64,000 nt of DNA from assembly GCA_039588215.1 (NCBI GenBank), contig JBDHAD010000034.1, positions 6,964 through 70,963 of the forward strand, given 5' to 3'. The position numbers and the translations under genes are program-made. Position 1 is the stretch's first letter. Each line of letters starts with the position of its first letter. The notes under the pieces are model-generated. The model had not been told where the DNA came from, did not search any database, and saw only the letters and a program-made list of their open reading frames with translations. This document shows, one piece after another, positions 42,236 through 51,425 of this stretch. The DNA comes from JBDHAC01 sp039588215. GTDB lineage: Bacteria; Gemmatimonadota; Gemmatimonadetes; Palauibacterales; Palauibacteraceae.

Positions 42236-45034
42236 TCAATCCTCGAATAGCGCCTTACCGACGATCTGATTCTGACGCTGGGCGTGCTTCCCGGCATACC
42301 CTTCCGCCGGGCTCGCTTTCTCGGGCCGGCCCACGTAGACGGGCGAGCGGGCAAGCAGGGTCTCCAGACGCAACCGAATGAAGCTCCACGCTCCCATGTT
42401 GGCCGGCTCCTCCTGCACCCATTTGAGCTCGGCGCTGCCCGGGAAGGCGCCCACAGCCGCCCGCAGACGTTCCGCCGGGAACGGATACAGACGCTCGACG
42501 CGGATGATCGCCGTTCGCTCGCGCTCAGGCCGGCCCGCGGCCGCAGCCAGCAGGTCATAATAGACCTTGCCAGAGCAAAGCAGTATGCGATCGACCCCAG
42601 CGGCCCGCGCGAGCGCTTCTTCGTCCTGGAGCACGGGCTCGAACGAGCCCTCCGACAAAGTCACGATCGAAGAGCGGGCGCTCGGGTGCCGCAGGAGGCT
42701 CTTCGGGGTCATGATCACGAGCGGCCGCCTGGTCGGATGCTTCGCCTGAAGCCGCAGGAGATGGAAGTACTGCGCCGGCGTCGTGCAGTTCGCGACCCGG
42801 ATGTTGCCCTCGGCCGCGAGTTGAAGGAATCGCTCCAGCCGGGCGCTGGAGTGCTCCGGTCCTTGCCCCTCGTACCCGTGCGGGAGCAAGAGCACGAGTC
42901 GCGACTCCTGACCCCACTTCGAGCGGCCCGCGACGATGAACTGGTCGACGATCGGCTGTCCCACGTTCACGAAATCGCCGAACTGGGCTTCCCACAGGAC
43001 CAGTGCATCGCGTGCGATGGTGCTGAATCCGTACTCGAATCCCAACGTGGCGATCTCGGAGAGCGGGCTGTTGGCGATCATGAACGGCGCTTGGTCGGCG
43101 TCCAGCTCCGCCAGCGGTACGTGCGACCGACCGCTCGCGGCCCCGTGCAGGACGAGGTGTCTGTGGCTGAAGGTGCCGCGCTCCGTGTCCTCACCCGTAA
43201 ACCGGATCGGGACGCTCTCCATCAGCAGGCTTCCGAACGCCAGCGACTCCGCGTGGGCCCAGTCGATGGCCGTATCGAGCAGACCGCGCCGCCTTTCCAG
43301 CTGGCGGCCGAGCTTGTGGAACAGCTGGAAGTCCTCGGGCCAGCTGTGTAGCGCACCATTCAACCAGCGCAGGTGATCCGCATCGACCCGGGTCTCGATG
43401 ACGGCATCCTCTCGGGGCTCGGCCAGCCATGCGGTCGCTTCGGGTGGATCCGCGACGGGCGCAGCTTCTTCCGCTTGAGCGGCCTGGATGGACTCGCGCG
43501 CCAGCGTCAGCCGCGTGTCCACCTCGGTCACGAACGCCCGTGCATCCTCCTCGCTGACCACACCAGCCCCGACCAGCCGCTCGGCGAACAGCTGGCGCAC
43601 CGTCGGGTGACCACGGATCTTCTCGTACATTATGGGCTGTGTGTAGCCCGGCTCGTCTCCCTCGTTGTGACCGTACCGGCGGTATCCCACCAGATCGATC
43701 ACGATGTCCTCGCCGAATTCGAACCGATACTCGACCGCGAGCCGCGCCGCGGCCAGACAAGCTTCCGGATCGTCCGCGTTCACGTGCACGACGGGCAGGC
43801 GGAAGCCGAGAGCCAGGTCGCTGGCGTAGCGGGTCGAGCGACTTTCCTCGGGAAGCGTTGTGAACCCGAGCTGATTGTTCGCGATGATGTGGATCGTGCC
43901 ACTCGTTTCGTACGCCTCGAGCCGGCACAGGTTGAGCGTCTCGGCGACGATGCCCTGCCCGGCGAAAGACGCATCGCCGTGGATCAGAATCGAGAGCATA
44001 CAGAGCGGGTTGCCGGTCTCGTCGTTGAACCGCGCCCCGCGCGCCATGCCGAGGACGACCGGATTGACGTGCTCCAGGTGGCTGGGGTTGGGGGCTAGGT
44101 GCACTTCGAGGTCGATTTCGTCCTCACTGACCCGCCCCCGGCCCCCGACGTGGTACTTGACGTCACCGGTACCGAGCTCGGGGAGCACCGGTTGTATGCC
44201 GCGCGAGATCTGCTCCTCGAACTCCGCTACGATCGATTCGTACGAGAGTCCGAGGATGTGGGCGAGGACGTTGAGCCGTCCGCGGTGAGCCATCCCCAGG
44301 AATACCTGACGGGTGCAGTTCTGGCCCGCGATTCTGAGGATCTCGGTCAGCATCGGGAGCATCATGTCGAGCCCCTCGATGGAGAACCGCTTTTTCCCCA
44401 GATAGGAGCGGTGTAGGAAGTTCTCGAGCCCCTCGACGCGGGTCAGCCGCCGCAGAAGTCGGCGGGCCCGCTCCGCAGGCAGTGGTTGCCGGTGCCGGCC
44501 CGCCTCGATGTAATCGACCAGCCAATCCCGCTGCGCGGGATTCTCCATCTGATCCAGCTCGTAGCCGATGCTCCCGCAATAGATCTCCTCGAGCCGATCG
44601 AGGACGTCCGCGGCGCTCTCTCCGAGGTGTTCGAGCTGGAGGGCGGTGGCCGGGATGTGGGCGAGCTCCTCGCGCCTCACGCCATGGAACTCCGACGAGA
44701 GCAGTGGGTGACGCGGTGGCGGAGACCCGAGTGGGTCGAGCTCGGCTGCCAGGTGGCCGTATGCCCGGTAGTCTTCGACAAGCGCACCGGCGATCGCCGC
44801 GAGTCGAAGGTCTTCCGCGACCACCACCTCCGCCACGGTGCCAGTGATTTGGGGCGGTGGCCCGTCCTGGGTAGGCGCTCCCGCCGGGTCCGGTGGTCCC
44901 CAGTCCGCCAGGGAGGGAGGAATCAGCCCGCGATCTCGCAGGACTCGTTCGTAGAGCCTCTCGGCGTACCCGGCATTATACCCGTCGGCCGCCTCCTCGT
45001 GATCCCGTCCGTCGTCTCGGGCTCTGTCGCTCAC
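42236..45034 (-). CDS. sucA: 2-oxoglutarate dehydrogenase E1 component
   Basis: A 932-residue thiamine-diphosphate enzyme that decarboxylates 2-oxoglutarate in the TCA cycle. Landmarks: the E1o N-terminal NAGYAERLYERVLRDRGLIPPS, FLGMAHRGRLNVLAHILGLS, HLEHVNPVVLGMARG, IHGDASFAGQGIVAETLNL, VHVNADDPEACLAAARLA, YRRYGHNEGDEPGYTQPIMY, the E1 second half with QFGDFVNVGQPIVDQFI, and the C-terminal WVQEEPANMGAWSFI. Length is normal. The start is GTG 45034. E2 and E3 genes are not in the window. The gene is followed by nothing on its strand until the diheme cytochrome. Confidence 0.96.
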   Translation of the reverse strand: MSDRARDDGRDHEEAADGYNAGYAERLYERVLRDRGLIPPSLADWGPPDPAGAPTQDGPPPQITGTVAEVVVAEDLRLAAIAGALVEDYRAYGHLAAELDPLGSPPPRHPLLSSEFHGVRREELAHIPATALQLEHLGESAADVLDRLEEIYCGSIGYELDQMENPAQRDWLVDYIEAGRHRQPLPAERARRLLRRLTRVEGLENFLHRSYLGKKRFSIEGLDMMLPMLTEILRIAGQNCTRQVFLGMAHRGRLNVLAHILGLSYESIVAEFEEQISRGIQPVLPELGTGDVKYHVGGRGRVSEDEIDLEVHLAPNPSHLEHVNPVVLGMARGARFNDETGNPLCMLSILIHGDASFAGQGIVAETLNLCRLEAYETSGTIHIIANNQLGFTTLPEESRSTRYASDLALGFRLPVVHVNADDPEACLAAARLAVEYRFEFGEDIVIDLVGYRRYGHNEGDEPGYTQPIMYEKIRGHPTVRQLFAERLVGAGVVSEEDARAFVTEVDTRLTLARESIQAAQAEEAAPVADPPEATAWLAEPREDAVIETRVDADHLRWLNGALHSWPEDFQLFHKLGRQLERRRGLLDTAIDWAHAESLAFGSLLMESVPIRFTGEDTERGTFSHRHLVLHGAASGRSHVPLAELDADQAPFMIANSPLSEIATLGFEYGFSTIARDALVLWEAQFGDFVNVGQPIVDQFIVAGRSKWGQESRLVLLLPHGYEGQGPEHSSARLERFLQLAAEGNIRVANCTTPAQYFHLLRLQAKHPTRRPLVIMTPKSLLRHPSARSSIVTLSEGSFEPVLQDEEALARAAGVDRILLCSGKVYYDLLAAAAGRPERERTAIIRVERLYPFPAERLRAAVGAFPGSAELKWVQEEPANMGAWSFIRLRLETLLARSPVYVGRPEKASPAEGYAGKHAQRQNQIVGKALFED

Positions 45035-45106
45035 GTCGTTTGGCTTTCCGCTTCGTGTTTCAGTGCATGGCGCTCGCCCCGATGCCGTTCGCGCGAGCGG
45101 TCCGAT

Positions 45107-46135
45107 TCAATGGTCGTGATCGTGGTCCGAACCGCCCCGGTGACCGTAGTTGCCCCCGTGTGAGGCGTCCATCGCGTGACGCGCCTGATCCACCGCGTCG
45201 GAGGCGTTCGCCTGCCCGCCACCGGCTCCGCCTGTCAGACTCTGGTACACGGTTCCCAGCCACCGTTCCGTGTTTATGAAGCCCGTGCCCCACGCAGCCC
45301 ATTCCTCCGGGAGACCCGCCGTCGTCACCTCTTCGAGGCTGTGACCGGCCGCGATCCGCTGCTCCACGATGGCTACGGTTTCCTCCAGCATGCGTTCGTA
45401 GTCACGCAGGTCATCGACCGTCGAGAGAGGGCCGTGGCCTGGAATCAACAGCGCGTCCGAGGGGACCTCGCTCAAGATCCTGCCGATCGCGCTGGTAAGC
45501 CCCTGGACACTCCCGCCGGCGGCCAGGTCCACGAACGGGAAGCGACCCGCGAAGAAGTTATCCCCGAGATGGACCACATTCGAACCGGTGAAGAAGATCA
45601 CCGCGTCCCCATCGGTGTGGCCGTGGGGGAAGTGGATCGCGCGGATCTCCTCCCCGTTGAAGTGGATCGACACGGAATCACCGAAGGTCACGACCGGCAG
45701 CGCCTCGGGCGGCTGCGGCTCCTGCATGCGCCCGCCACCCAGATCCTCGCGGGTGGAGAGACGTCTGCGAACGTTGGCGTGCGCGACGATCGTCGCTTCG
45801 GGGCCGAACTCCACGTTGCCACCCGTGTGATCGCCATGCCAATGGGTGTTCAGGACGAACTTGAGATCCGCTTCCGGACCGCCCTGGCCGAGCCCGCGTA
45901 ACGCTTCGCGGATCTTGTCGGCGAGGGGAGAAAACTGGTCATCGACCATCACCGCGCCGTCCGGGCCCGTCGATACGCCGATGTTGCCTCCGCTACCGGT
46001 CAACATGTACACGGTCCCCGCGACATGTCGGGCTTCGATCTGCACAGCGTCGAAGTCCTGTTGCGCATCGGCCGGCGGAACGCCCACGAGGGCAGCGGTC
46101 ACGGCCAACAGACATCCGAGGGTTCTCTCACTCAT
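45107..46135 (-). CDS. Secreted metallo-beta-lactamase-fold hydrolase with His-rich tail
   Basis: The 342-residue protein has a signal peptide (cleavage near PADAQ). The metal motif is NTHWHGDHTGGN (H98, H100, D102, H103), then FPHGHTDGDAVIFF and IPGHGP, the set of an MBL-fold dinuclear site of the SoxH/QuiP-like type. The C-terminus ends SHGGNYGHRGGSDHDHDH, a His/Asp tail that may bind metal. The reaction is unknown: beta-lactamase activity should not be assumed. It is 72 nt upstream of sucA on the same strand. Confidence 0.85.
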   Translation of the reverse strand: MSERTLGCLLAVTAALVGVPPADAQQDFDAVQIEARHVAGTVYMLTGSGGNIGVSTGPDGAVMVDDQFSPLADKIREALRGLGQGGPEADLKFVLNTHWHGDHTGGNVEFGPEATIVAHANVRRRLSTREDLGGGRMQEPQPPEALPVVTFGDSVSIHFNGEEIRAIHFPHGHTDGDAVIFFTGSNVVHLGDNFFAGRFPFVDLAAGGSVQGLTSAIGRILSEVPSDALLIPGHGPLSTVDDLRDYERMLEETVAIVEQRIAAGHSLEEVTTAGLPEEWAAWGTGFINTERWLGTVYQSLTGGAGGGQANASDAVDQARHAMDASHGGNYGHRGGSDHDHDH

Positions 46136-46363
46136 GCTGTCTTACCTCCATCCAACGGCGGTTTCTCTTGGCGCTGCGTCATCCTCGCGGCGCGGACCAC
46201 GGCGCGGCATGGCATCGTTCGGGTGCTCGTCGGCCTGATGGTGTTGATATCGGTGGTGCCGGCACTCCTGCGAGCCGGCCGTGAGAGGCCCCGCGGTGAG
46301 AATGCGACGTAGGCCGCCGGACCGAGACCGCTGCCCACGGCTCCGGGTGGGGTCTGCTCTCTG

Positions 46364-46693
46364 CTACTGCTCGCTCTCCCCCGATTTCAACTGCCGGTCG
46401 AAGGCGGCTACATCTTCGATCTTGCGGATATCTGTCTCGAGGTTCGAGAGCTGCTGCTCCAGCAGCGCCACCCGCTGCTCCATTACCGCCAACTCTTGGC
46501 TCGCCCCCTGACCCGAGCGCATCCGGGCGACCGCTTCCGCGATCGGCTTGAGCGCGAAGCGAGCCGTGAGGCCGGCGATCGGTATCAGGACCACCATCAG
46601 GCCCATCACGACGGCGACGACCGCCGTCACATCGATCGGCATCACGGGCGGCGCCTGCAGCCCAGCCGTCGTCACCAACCAGAACGATACCAT
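46364..46693 (-). CDS. Small membrane protein with coiled-coil tail
   Basis: A 109-residue protein with one or two N-terminal hydrophobic segments (DVTAVVAVVMGLMVVLIPIAGL). A predicted coiled coil follows (ELAVMEQRVALLEQQLSNLETDIRKIEDV). Proteins of this shape often partner membrane or envelope complexes, but no family is recognised. Downstream lies a 228-nt gap before the MBL gene. Confidence 0.65.
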   Translation of the reverse strand: MVSFWLVTTAGLQAPPVMPIDVTAVVAVVMGLMVVLIPIAGLTARFALKPIAEAVARMRSGQGASQELAVMEQRVALLEQQLSNLETDIRKIEDVAAFDRQLKSGESEQ

Positions 46694-46929
46694 TTGCGGG
46701 ACTTCCCTCCAGGAGTGAATACGCTACCGGACGCCGGCACAACCGTGTCTCTCGTTCCGGGCTGGCCGGGCCGCTCTGGAATGCGAGAAGATGCGGCGAG
46801 CGCGACAAGCGCGCCACCGAGGGGTGCCGTCCCTCGCGTACCGCCGCAAGGTGCCCGCACACACGAAGGGTGCCGGGCGTGGGCTACCGTCTTGACCGCG
46901 ATCGCCTCCAATCGTCAGACTGATGGGAG

Positions 46930-47634
46930 ATGCGTAGCTACGCCGTCTTTCTGCTACTCCTTCTCGTCAAGTACGCGAGCCGCGTTCTGTATCGCGCGCG
47001 ACTCGAGTGGGTAGGTACGCCTCACGCAGATCCCTGGGCGGATCTGCAGATTCTGGCGATGCTGCACCATACCAGTCTGTTCGAGCCCATCTACGCGGCG
47101 CTCGCCCCGAATCGACTGCTCTGGCAGATCGCGGCTCACGGCGTGGTGCCCGTGGCGCAGAAGACCACCGACCGGCGTCTCGTGGGACGATTCTTCGGCT
47201 TCGTCGCTCACCAGGTCGTGCCGATCACGCGAGAGCGCGATCACACGTGGTCAGACCTGATGGCACGCGTTCAGGACCCGAAGGCCTTGATCGTGATCCT
47301 GCCCGAGGGAAGGATGATGCGCCGCACGGGTCTGGACTCGAATGGGCAGCCCATGACTGTACGCGGCGGGATCGCCGATATCATTCGAGCGGTACCAGGC
47401 GGGCGAATGCTGCTCGCCTACAGCGGAGGCTTGCACCACGTCCACGCGCCTGGGGACAGGTTCCCGCGATTCTTCAGGCGAGTCCGCCTGTGTGTCGAGG
47501 TCGTCGATATCGAGGAGTATCGCCGCACGCTGCTCGCGACCGCCGGAGAAGAGGGCTTCAAGGGGGTGGTGATCGAGGATCTGACCCGGCGGCGGGATGA
47601 GTCCTGTCCCGTCGCGGTGGGCGTGGCGGTCTAA
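46930..47634 (+). CDS. PlsC-like lysophospholipid acyltransferase family protein
   Basis: A 234-residue protein with an N-terminal hydrophobic helix (AVFLLLLLVKYASRVL). The acyltransferase motif I appears as HHTSLFEP (HxxxxE rather than the usual HxxxxD). Motif III appears as ILPEGRMMRR (usual PEGTRS). FGFVAHQVVPITRER sits between them. This suggests a membrane glycerolipid or related acyl-transfer enzyme with altered motifs. The ribosome binding site overlaps ATGGGAG just before the ATG. Confidence 0.7.
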   Translation: MRSYAVFLLLLLVKYASRVLYRARLEWVGTPHADPWADLQILAMLHHTSLFEPIYAALAPNRLLWQIAAHGVVPVAQKTTDRRLVGRFFGFVAHQVVPITRERDHTWSDLMARVQDPKALIVILPEGRMMRRTGLDSNGQPMTVRGGIADIIRAVPGGRMLLAYSGGLHHVHAPGDRFPRFFRRVRLCVEVVDIEEYRRTLLATAGEEGFKGVVIEDLTRRRDESCPVAVGVAV

Positions 47635-47650
47635 CACGCGCCAGGGGCGC

Positions 47651-49030
47651 TCAACGGAAGCGGATTCTGCCCAGCTCGTCTTCCTCGGTGCGTCCCCAGA
47701 CCCTTCCGTCGAATACCATGAACTCGACCGCACGCGCGTTGCGGATGTCGGCCAGGGGGTCGGACCGCAGAACGGCGAAGTCCGCGCGCTTGCCGGCTTC
47801 GATGGTGCCCCGCTCGTGGAGCACGCCGAGCGCCACGGCGGCGTTCCGTGTCGCCATGCTGATCACCTCCAGCGGGGGGATGCCCACTTGAGCCAGTAGC
47901 TCCAGCTCGCGGTGGAAGCCGATACCGGGTCGCGTGACGGGAGACCCGGATCCGACGACCAAACGGACCCCCTCATCATGTAGCAGCCGGACCAGCTCGA
48001 GAGCCTTCGGCCACGCCTCGCTGGCGAGCATGCGGACCGAATCCGGCCAGCTCGCGCATTCTTCGGGGGTCGCGGGCTCTTCGGCCAGGCACTGCCGTGA
48101 CTCCCCGGCGGCGAGAAGCGGCGCCACGACGACATCGGCTGCCAGCAGCGCCCCGATCATTCGGTCTACCTCGGCACCCTCAGGGTCGAGGGCGTCGAGC
48201 CAAGTCGCGATCGCGGCCGAGGGCGATTCATCGCGCGCCCGCTCATAGCGCTCGCGCTGTTCCGCATCGAGCAGGTCGGGATCGCCCGAGAGGACCCTAC
48301 TGAGCCCGTCTACCCCGGCTCGCGCCGAGGTGACCCAACCGGCGTCTCCCGGATCGGCCCACACGGACCGCCGCTCCCGGCGCGCCGCGGCGACCGCCGC
48401 GACGGTCAGCGGGACGGGGAATCGCGGCGAGAGCGCGATCAGCTCGGCACCCTCCTCGGCCAGTCGGTGGACCGCTTCCGCCGTCTCCGCCTCGTTCGAT
48501 ACCAAGAGGCCGGCCGTCGAGCCGGTACCACCCGCATCGAGCCTCGGTCCACCGGTGAATAGGTTGGGGAAGGGGTCGCCGTCGTAAGGCTGTAGTCCCT
48601 CGGCCTCGTAGGCCACGCGGCTCACCCCGGGGCTGCGAATCGCGCTGATTCCCACGAGCATCATCTCGATGACCGCAGCGGAGTCCGACGGTAGGGCATG
48701 TGCGTCGATGAAGCCCGGCACGATGAAGTAGCCCTCGACGCTGATCACCTGTACGCCCTCGACGATCGGGATGTCGCTCGCGGGGCCGACAGCCTGGATT
48801 TTCCCGTCCCAGATCAGCACGGAGGTGTTCGGGCGGGCGGGTCCGCCGCGCCCATCGATCAGCGTTCCGCCCGTGAAAAGCAACGCCGTCTGGCCCAGGA
48901 ACCGATCGCGTTGCTGGGACTCTAGTGTCGCGGGCCAAAGCGCCACGGTCCACAGGGCGACCAGCCAAAGGCCCGCGAGCCCCAGGCTGCGCGCCCTCGA
49001 GCGCGACGGGGCGGACGATAGCATCCGCAT
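47651..49030 (-). CDS. Secreted amidohydrolase-like protein with an altered metal motif
   Basis: Start chosen at the ATG at 49030 (MRMLSSAPSRSR), 4 nt after the upstream cupin stop; earlier in-frame starts overlap that gene. A hydrophobic signal (LGLAGLWLVALWTVALW) precedes an imidazolonepropionase/dihydroorotase-like barrel: LFTGGTLIDGRGG, IPGFIDAHALPSDSA, and the C-terminal MATRNAAVALGVLHERGTIEAGKRADFAVL. The usual HxH after GFIDA reads HAL, so one metal ligand is missing and activity is uncertain. It forms an operon with the cupin gene. Confidence 0.78.
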   Translation of the reverse strand: MRMLSSAPSRSRARSLGLAGLWLVALWTVALWPATLESQQRDRFLGQTALLFTGGTLIDGRGGPARPNTSVLIWDGKIQAVGPASDIPIVEGVQVISVEGYFIVPGFIDAHALPSDSAAVIEMMLVGISAIRSPGVSRVAYEAEGLQPYDGDPFPNLFTGGPRLDAGGTGSTAGLLVSNEAETAEAVHRLAEEGAELIALSPRFPVPLTVAAVAAARRERRSVWADPGDAGWVTSARAGVDGLSRVLSGDPDLLDAEQRERYERARDESPSAAIATWLDALDPEGAEVDRMIGALLAADVVVAPLLAAGESRQCLAEEPATPEECASWPDSVRMLASEAWPKALELVRLLHDEGVRLVVGSGSPVTRPGIGFHRELELLAQVGIPPLEVISMATRNAAVALGVLHERGTIEAGKRADFAVLRSDPLADIRNARAVEFMVFDGRVWGRTEEDELGRIRFR

Positions 49031-49034
49031 CGGC

Positions 49035-49400
49035 TCAGTCGGCCCCTTCCGTCCGGGCGTAGGATTCGGCCCCCAACAGGTGGAGCGAGGTGTAGGGCTC
49101 ATCCCCGATCACCCAACTATCGTGCCCGGGTGGAATCGCAAACGCGTCACCGGCGCGGAGCTCGATCTCGGTTCCATCGTCCATCGCCACCATCGCGCGT
49201 CCGGCCACGACGATGCCAATGTGCTCGACCTGGCAGCTGCTCTCACCCGTCTCGCGACCGACATGCTCGGACCACTTCCACCCGGGTTGGTACATCGCCC
49301 GTCCAAGTGTCATACCGCCCACGGTGATCAGATCGAAACGCCCCGCCTCGAAGGTCCGTGCCTCGTCGGCAGACCCGAAACGCTTGATTTCCAGTTCCAC
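49035..49400 (-). CDS. Cupin-domain protein
   Basis: A 121-residue single-domain cupin: GWKWSEHVGRETGESSCQVEHIGIVVAGRAMVAMDDGTEIELRAGDAFAIPPGHDSWVIGDEPYTSLHLLG holds motif 1 and motif 2, quoted here as GWKWSEHV, VEHIGIVVAG and IPPGHDSWV. His residues could bind a metal. It lies upstream of and next to the amidohydrolase gene on the same transcript. Function unknown. Confidence 0.82.
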   Translation of the reverse strand: MELEIKRFGSADEARTFEAGRFDLITVGGMTLGRAMYQPGWKWSEHVGRETGESSCQVEHIGIVVAGRAMVAMDDGTEIELRAGDAFAIPPGHDSWVIGDEPYTSLHLLGAESYARTEGAD

Positions 49401-49626
49401 TCGATCCCTCTCCTGCCCGAAGGCCGGCGCGAGCGGGTGCCCGTTCGGGTGCTCGGTCCGACCATTGCTCGTCAGACATCTACGTCGGCAGAGCCTCTAT
49501 GTCGATTCGGAAACCCGTACCCCACATGCACACTTCGGTACCCGATACCACGGCCACGTCGTATCTTGATCCACTGTGGAGTGGGTGTGTGGGCTATAGT
49601 CGGCCATTCCCTATCCAGGAGAAAGC

Positions 49627-50151
49627 ATGCGAGGAAACGTGTCAAACCGACGATCCGTCCCGATGACTCTGTTGCTCGGCGGGGTTTTGGCCGCGTGTGG
49701 CGGTGCGGACGGATCCCAGGCGGCGGCAAACGGGGCCGCGCCCGAGCCCATGCTGCAGGAGGGTAATGCACAGCTCGCGAACGCCACGATCCACGTGTAC
49801 AAGGCCCCCGACTGAGGGTGCTGCGAAAAGTGGGTGGTGCACCTACGAGCGATGGGGTTCAACGTAGAGGTGGAAGAGACGGATCAGTTGCTGGACGTCA
49901 AGGCGGAGCACGGGGTTCCCAAACATCTGGAAGCCTGTCATACGGCGACCGTCGACGGCTACGTGATCGAGGGACACGTTCCCGGAGACGTCGTGGCGCG
50001 GCTTCTCGAGGAGCGACCTGCGGTCGCGGGGCTGGCGGTACCTGGCATGCCGATCGGGTCGCCCGGGATGGAGATGGGTGATCGAGTCGATCCGTACGAC
50101 ATCTTCACGTTCGACGAAGCAGGCGCGACGACGGTGTTCGAGAGCCGCTAG
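49627..50151 (+). CDS. DUF411/CopG-like metal-binding lipoprotein, probable selenoprotein (in-frame TGA)
   Basis: Read straight through, the frame 49627-50151 encodes 174 residues with a TGA at 49813-49815 (position 63). Upstream are an AGGAG site, a lipoprotein signal (LLLGGVLAAC) and ATIHVYKAPD. Downstream in the same frame come GCCEKWVVHLRAMGFNVEV, GVPKHLEACHTATVDGYVIE and GLAVPGMPIGSPGME, the body of DUF411. The family motif is YKxPxCGCCxKW, so the TGA replaces exactly the first Cys of CGCC. A hairpin with loop GGTGC lies 20 nt downstream. I therefore call selenocysteine, giving UGCC. The alternative is a nonsense mutation, but the rest of the frame is intact. CopG proteins bind copper in the periplasm. 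Confidence 0.85.
49830..49846 (+). ncRNA. Candidate bacterial SECIS hairpin
   Basis: Six-base stem GTGGGT/ACCTAC (one G-T pair) with a five-base loop GGTGC, starting 15 nt after the TGA. The loop G pair begins 21 nt downstream of the TGA and is followed by T. Bacterial SECIS elements need a conserved G at the start of a small apical loop about 16-37 nt after UGA, which this meets. Confidence 0.6.
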
Positions 50152-50203
50152 AGACACGGCCGAAAGCAGAATGTGTGCCCGGGGCGGGGACGGGTAGCGC
50201 TCG

Positions 50204-50713
50204 CTACCCTCTCTCGGCCCCGGCGCTCGCCTCCACGGAGTCCGGCTCGACCGGGCTCTCAGCGTCATCACCCCCGGCTTCGTCGCCTCCCGCGCCCTCG
50301 CCGGTCGAGTCCGCTTTCCTGACGCCCTCGAAGGTCGGGTTCTCCACGAAGGGCTGGTAGCGTGATACGCCGAGTGTCACCGTGTCGCCGACACCCACCA
50401 GAAGGTCGATTTCGGCCACGCGCTCGGTGAACGTCGCCAGCATCGCGCCTTGCTCCGCCTGGACCGTAAGCAACAGCCGGTCAGCCTCCCGCTGCTCGGC
50501 GAGCACCGGACCGATGGCCAACTCCTGCGACCCCCGTAACGAGTCGGGGAGGTACGGTCGCAGGAGCGGAGGCAGAAACAGGGTTCCGGCTATCCCGATG
50601 AGAAGACCCGCCAAGAGCCAGGGAGCGCGCCGCCCTCCCCTGGCCTTCTTCAGATCCTTCTCGAGCTCACCCATTTCATAGACATCATCTGTCGGTGACG
50701 TCGTATCGTTCAT
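50204..50713 (-). CDS. Membrane-anchored hypothetical protein
   Basis: A 169-residue protein: acidic cytosolic N-terminus, a basic stretch, one membrane helix (APWLLAGLLIGIAGTLFLPPLL), then a domain with helical character (LAEQREADRLLLTVQAEQGAML) and a predicted strand (VGDTVTLGVSRYQPFVENP). The C-terminus is acidic and low in complexity (Gly, Asp, Glu, Ser). I do not recognise the family. Confidence 0.6.
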   Translation of the reverse strand: MNDTTSPTDDVYEMGELEKDLKKARGGRRAPWLLAGLLIGIAGTLFLPPLLRPYLPDSLRGSQELAIGPVLAEQREADRLLLTVQAEQGAMLATFTERVAEIDLLVGVGDTVTLGVSRYQPFVENPTFEGVRKADSTGEGAGGDEAGGDDAESPVEPDSVEASAGAERG

Positions 50714-50859
50714 GGCTCCGTCCGCATATAGGCGCCTTGCGCCGTCACAACATGAGGGCCACCAACTGGGCCCACGGTTGCCGTGGGAAGCTGGACATCA
50801 GCCCGAGGGGCCGCAAGGATGCGGGCGCGACCGGCCTTTAGATCTGGAGGTGATCATTG

Positions 50860-51333
50860 ATGCGCGTAATCTCGACCGTCCCGCGGCCCCTGGCCCTCAT
50901 CATCCTCCTACTGCTGATACCCCGCACGGGTTTCGGACAGTCCCAGACCGACGCCGACGCCGCAAGCGAGGTTAGGGAAACGCTGATCGCCATGTGGGAC
51001 GCGATCGAGAAAGGCGATCTCGACCGTTACGCAAGCTATATCCACCCTGACTTCACGGCCTTCGGCGAGAGCGACGTATACCTCGCCCGCGGGAAAGAGC
51101 TGGAGATCCGGGGCATCGCGGCTTATTTGCAGCGCGCCCGCGACGTACACACCGAGATGCACCAGCCCCAGGTTACGATACGTGGGGACGTGGCGTGGAT
51201 CGTCTATTACTGGACGGACTCGGGGTGGGTGGATGGGGAGCGAATGACGAGCCGAGGGAAGTCCACCCGCATCTTCGTGCGGGAAGGTGGGCGTTGGCTC
51301 TGCACCCACGGGCACTACACCGCCGTCCCGTAG
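50860..51333 (+). CDS. Secreted SnoaL-like / DUF4440 protein
   Basis: A 157-residue protein starting at ATG 50860. Its Shine-Dalgarno sequence GGAGGTGATC (50846-50855) is a complete match to the anti-SD, suggesting strong translation. The signal peptide ends RTGFGQ. The domain is DUF4440-like: VRETLIAMWDAIEKGDLDRYASYIHPDFTAFGE and the terminal STRIFVREGGRWLCTHGHYT. It is probably periplasmic. A terminator follows. Confidence 0.8.
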   Translation: MRVISTVPRPLALIILLLLIPRTGFGQSQTDADAASEVRETLIAMWDAIEKGDLDRYASYIHPDFTAFGESDVYLARGKELEIRGIAAYLQRARDVHTEMHQPQVTIRGDVAWIVYYWTDSGWVDGERMTSRGKSTRIFVREGGRWLCTHGHYTAVP

Positions 51334-51347
51334 GACCCCGATGAGAG

Positions 51348-51377
51348 AAAGGGTGCGGCCGTGAGGCCGCACCCTTT
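51348..51377. terminator. Bidirectional terminator between the SnoaL-like and pilin genes
   Basis: A 13-bp stem AAAGGGTGCGGCC / GGCCGCACCCTTT with a GTGA loop, placed between convergent genes. Confidence 0.85.
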
Positions 51378-51425
51378 AGCGAGGAGTTGCTCCGCTACGC
51401 GCTAAGCGATGGCACCCGACTTTGG

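Noticed and set aside
45107..46135. Beta-lactamase resistance gene
   Set aside because: The fold motif is shared by many hydrolases; nothing specific to class B beta-lactamases was seen.
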